From FEN-727 sp036508635 (GTDB lineage Bacteria; Actinomycetota; Geothermincolia; Fen-727; Anoxymicrobiaceae), in contig DATCGY010000311.1 in the NCBI GenBank assembly GCA_036508635.1, positions 1 through 6,809 of the forward strand: a stretch of 6,809 nt of DNA. Reading direction: 5' to 3'. Each line of letters starts with the position of its first letter. Within the stretch, counting starts at the first letter, position 1. Below the pieces are notes generated by a model. It was given only the letters and a program-made list of their open reading frames with translations. It was not told the DNA's origin and searched no databases. Shown piece by piece: positions 4,767-6,809 of this stretch. A program made the position numbers and the translations under genes.

Positions 4767-6809
4767 ACAGGCCTGGCATCCCGGAGGACTCGATACCTTT
4801 CAGGATATCGGTGCTGGTGACCGTCCTGATAAGTGTATACGCGGCGGTCCACTACGGGGCGGTGGGTACCCTCACGGGTATCCTGGTCATGGTGGGCGTC
4901 GCGGTCGGCTCCTGGTTCTCCCACAGGTATCGCGACAGGGCGAACATCGGGCTGAAGCTTTTACTGAGCGTCCTGCTGCTGATCGTCTTCGCTTTTTTCC
5001 TGGCGGAACTGGGCGGCTCGGTGCACGACTTGCGATATCCGCTGGTGAGGTTGTTCCTCTGGCTCCAGGTGCTGCACTCGTTCGACCTGCCGATGAGGCG
5101 CGACCTCGATTTTTCCCTCATCAGCTCGGCGATACTCATAGCTTTCGCAGGCTCGCTAAGCATATCGAACCAGTTCCTGTACCTGCTGGTCCCGTTCTTC
5201 ATCGCGGCTCTGCTCTCACTCTACCTCGGGTACCATTCGAACCTGCGGGCGAGTGCCGATGTCTACGTGGCCGGCGCGGGCAAAGTGCCGAGAGCGCGGA
5301 TGGCGCTCACCGGCCTTATGCTCCTGCCGCTGACGCTGGCTTTCTTCGTCGCGCTGCCGAGGCTTCCTGGTTTCAATGCCTACTACCTGCCGGTGTCGCA
5401 CTCCAGCAATATGCCGTATGACTTCAACCCCATCATCAAGAACCCCGGCTATCGGGACATACCCGACAAGTTCCCGTCGAAGCCGCTGCCGTTCAACCCG
5501 GATTCCTATTTCGGCTTCAACAAGTTCATGGACTTGCGGGTAAGGGGAGTGCCGGCGGACGTCACCGTGATGAAGGTCAGGAGCGCGCAGCCATCGTACT
5601 GGAGGTCTACCGCTTTTGACCGATTCCTCGGAAACGGTTGGGAGAATACGGACCGCAAGGGGGACATGCAGGAGATCCAGTCGAGCGACCTGCCGCTGAA
5701 CGTCAGCTACCCGGAAGAACCACCCAGGTACGCGACGAAAGACCTGGTCCAGACTTTCTTCATCCAGAGGCAATTGCCGAATACGCTATTCGGCGGATTT
5801 ATCATGCGTGACGTCTTCTTCCCCACGAGGGTCCTGAAGGTGGACTCGTTGATGACGGTGCTGACCCCTGTACAACTGGACCCCGGGCTGATCTACACGG
5901 TGGTATCCGAGGTGAGCGATGCAAGTCCGGATATGCTCAGGTGGGCGAAGGGCAGGTACCCGGTCACGCTCAAGGAAAAGTACTGCCAGCTGCCGGAGAT
6001 GTCACCAGCGGTAGCCGACCTGGCGCGCAAGGTCACGGAGGGCGAGACGAACGACTACGACCGCGTACAGGCCATGGTCGATTACCTCAAAAACAACTAC
6101 AAATACGATCTCAACGTGCCAAAGCAGGGGAACGGAGAGAACACGGCCGAGTTCTTCCTCTTCAAGGAAAAGCGGGGCTTCTGCGAGCATTTTGCGACCG
6201 CGCTCGCTGTGATGTGCAGGACACAGGGGATTCCAGCACGGGTGGCGGTGGGATACGACACAGGCGAGTACAATTCGCTCACCGGTTATTACGAGGTCAG
6301 CGGCCGCGACGCGCACGCGTGGGTCGAGGTTTATTTTCCCATGTTCGGCTGGGTGCCGTTCGACCCGACGCCGGGCTGGTCGGACCCGTCGGGCCTGCCT
6401 TCGACCAACACCACGTGGTCCGGCTTCACTTTTTTCAAGGGAATAGGACACGCCATCTCGTCGGTCTTTCCCGCCGGCTGGCGCAGGGCGATAACCTCTT
6501 CGGTCAAGTCTGTCGGACGCGGGCTCGGGGCCGCGGCACGAGGGATCACGTGGTTCACGACACGGTTCTGGTGGCTGCTGGCGGCGATGGTGGTCATCGT
6601 TCTCTGCGTCTTCCTTGTGGGGCGCAGGCACCGAAGAGGTAAGCACGGGCACGGTCCACCACCGGTGACAGGTCCCAGGGATGTGGCATACAGGTTGTTT
6701 GCCCGCATGACGGAGGTTCTCACGGCCGCGGGAATGCCCCGGGGTCCGTCCCAGACACCCGTCGAATACGGTGATTGCGTCGACAGGCGCCTGGGAATGA
6801 GGCTGGCGG
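4730..6809 (+). CDS. TgpA-like membrane transglutaminase, first 693 residues (runs off right edge)
   Basis: A multi-pass inner-membrane protein with an extracytoplasmic transglutaminase-like domain. The N-terminal part (about 24-209) has six or seven hydrophobic helices typical of the TgpA N-terminal domain (DUF3488). An external region follows (about 210-440), with the family landmark YWRSTAFDRFLGNGWEN. The transglutaminase core (about 440-550) has an intact Cys-His-Asp triad: Cys485 in KRGFCEHFATALAVMC, His529 in GRDAHAWVEVYFP and Asp545 in WVPFDPTPG. A further helix (about 614-632, WWLLAAMVVIVLCVFLVG) leads into a basic linker and the start of a DUF4129 domain (about 652-691, including RDVAYRLFARM and TPVEYGD). 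It is third in the operon after moxR and the DUF58 gene. The start is the ATG at 4730. Relatives are about 700-850 residues, so only the last part of DUF4129 should be missing. The substrate of TgpA proteins is unknown; a cell-envelope role is suspected. Confidence 0.94.
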   Translation, partial: MFERAIENYRRINRPGIPEDSIPFRISVLVTVLISVYAAVHYGAVGTLTGILVMVGVAVGSWFSHRYRDRANIGLKLLLSVLLLIVFAFFLAELGGSVHDLRYPLVRLFLWLQVLHSFDLPMRRDLDFSLISSAILIAFAGSLSISNQFLYLLVPFFIAALLSLYLGYHSNLRASADVYVAGAGKVPRARMALTGLMLLPLTLAFFVALPRLPGFNAYYLPVSHSSNMPYDFNPIIKNPGYRDIPDKFPSKPLPFNPDSYFGFNKFMDLRVRGVPADVTVMKVRSAQPSYWRSTAFDRFLGNGWENTDRKGDMQEIQSSDLPLNVSYPEEPPRYATKDLVQTFFIQRQLPNTLFGGFIMRDVFFPTRVLKVDSLMTVLTPVQLDPGLIYTVVSEVSDASPDMLRWAKGRYPVTLKEKYCQLPEMSPAVADLARKVTEGETNDYDRVQAMVDYLKNNYKYDLNVPKQGNGENTAEFFLFKEKRGFCEHFATALAVMCRTQGIPARVAVGYDTGEYNSLTGYYEVSGRDAHAWVEVYFPMFGWVPFDPTPGWSDPSGLPSTNTTWSGFTFFKGIGHAISSVFPAGWRRAITSSVKSVGRGLGAAARGITWFTTRFWWLLAAMVVIVLCVFLVGRRHRRGKHGHGPPPVTGPRDVAYRLFARMTEVLTAAGMPRGPSQTPVEYGDCVDRRLGMRLA

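Noticed and set aside
5941..6642. A 233-codon plus-strand open frame inside the transglutaminase gene, in another frame
   Set aside because: It overlaps the transglutaminase core, whose triad and length are intact in the main frame, and its own product is low-complexity and basic.

Overview
The window suggests a moderately high-GC actinobacterium (Actinomycetota). The strongest clue is a partial inositol-3-phosphate synthase of the mycobacterial Ino1 type, directly preceded by a PadR-family regulator gene. The same pair stands side by side in Mycobacterium (ino1 and Rv0047c). Codon use is GC-rich, but AGG/AGA arginine codons and ATA isoleucine codons are common. That is unlike Streptomyces or Mycobacterium and hints at a deeper-branching, possibly uncultivated lineage; this last step is inference.

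The left half (about 1-2339) is read on the minus strand. In transcription order it holds an MBL-fold metal-dependent hydrolase (2339 to 1617), a PadR regulator (1495 to 896) and inositol-3-phosphate synthase (848 to beyond base 1). The 121-bp gap between the hydrolase and padR is strikingly AT-rich. It carries two copies of a 19-bp dyad, ATATATCGA-T-TCGATATAT, with centres 30 bp apart and placed over and just downstream of a plausible promoter. This looks like a PadR autoregulatory operator. Because ino1 follows padR after only 47 bp, with its own strong ribosome binding site, the operator probably also controls inositol-phosphate synthesis.

The right half (2464-6809) is read on the plus strand. 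It is a tightly packed three-gene operon: a MoxR-type AAA+ ATPase, a membrane-anchored DUF58 protein (4-nt overlap), and a TgpA-like multi-pass membrane transglutaminase (37-nt overlap). The last gene runs off the right edge. This MoxR-DUF58-transglutaminase set is widespread in bacteria. The ATPase is thought to act as a chaperone-like partner of the DUF58 protein, and the transglutaminase-like enzyme faces the outside of the membrane; its substrate is unknown.

The two halves diverge from a 124-bp intergenic region (2340-2463). I find no convincing promoter there, but there are two overlapping, mutually exclusive hairpins. No RNA gene, insertion sequence, CRISPR array or prophage part is visible, and no stretch over 300 bp lacks a gene. 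The gene content itself is ordinary. The most distinctive signal is the paired PadR-type operator in front of padR-ino1.
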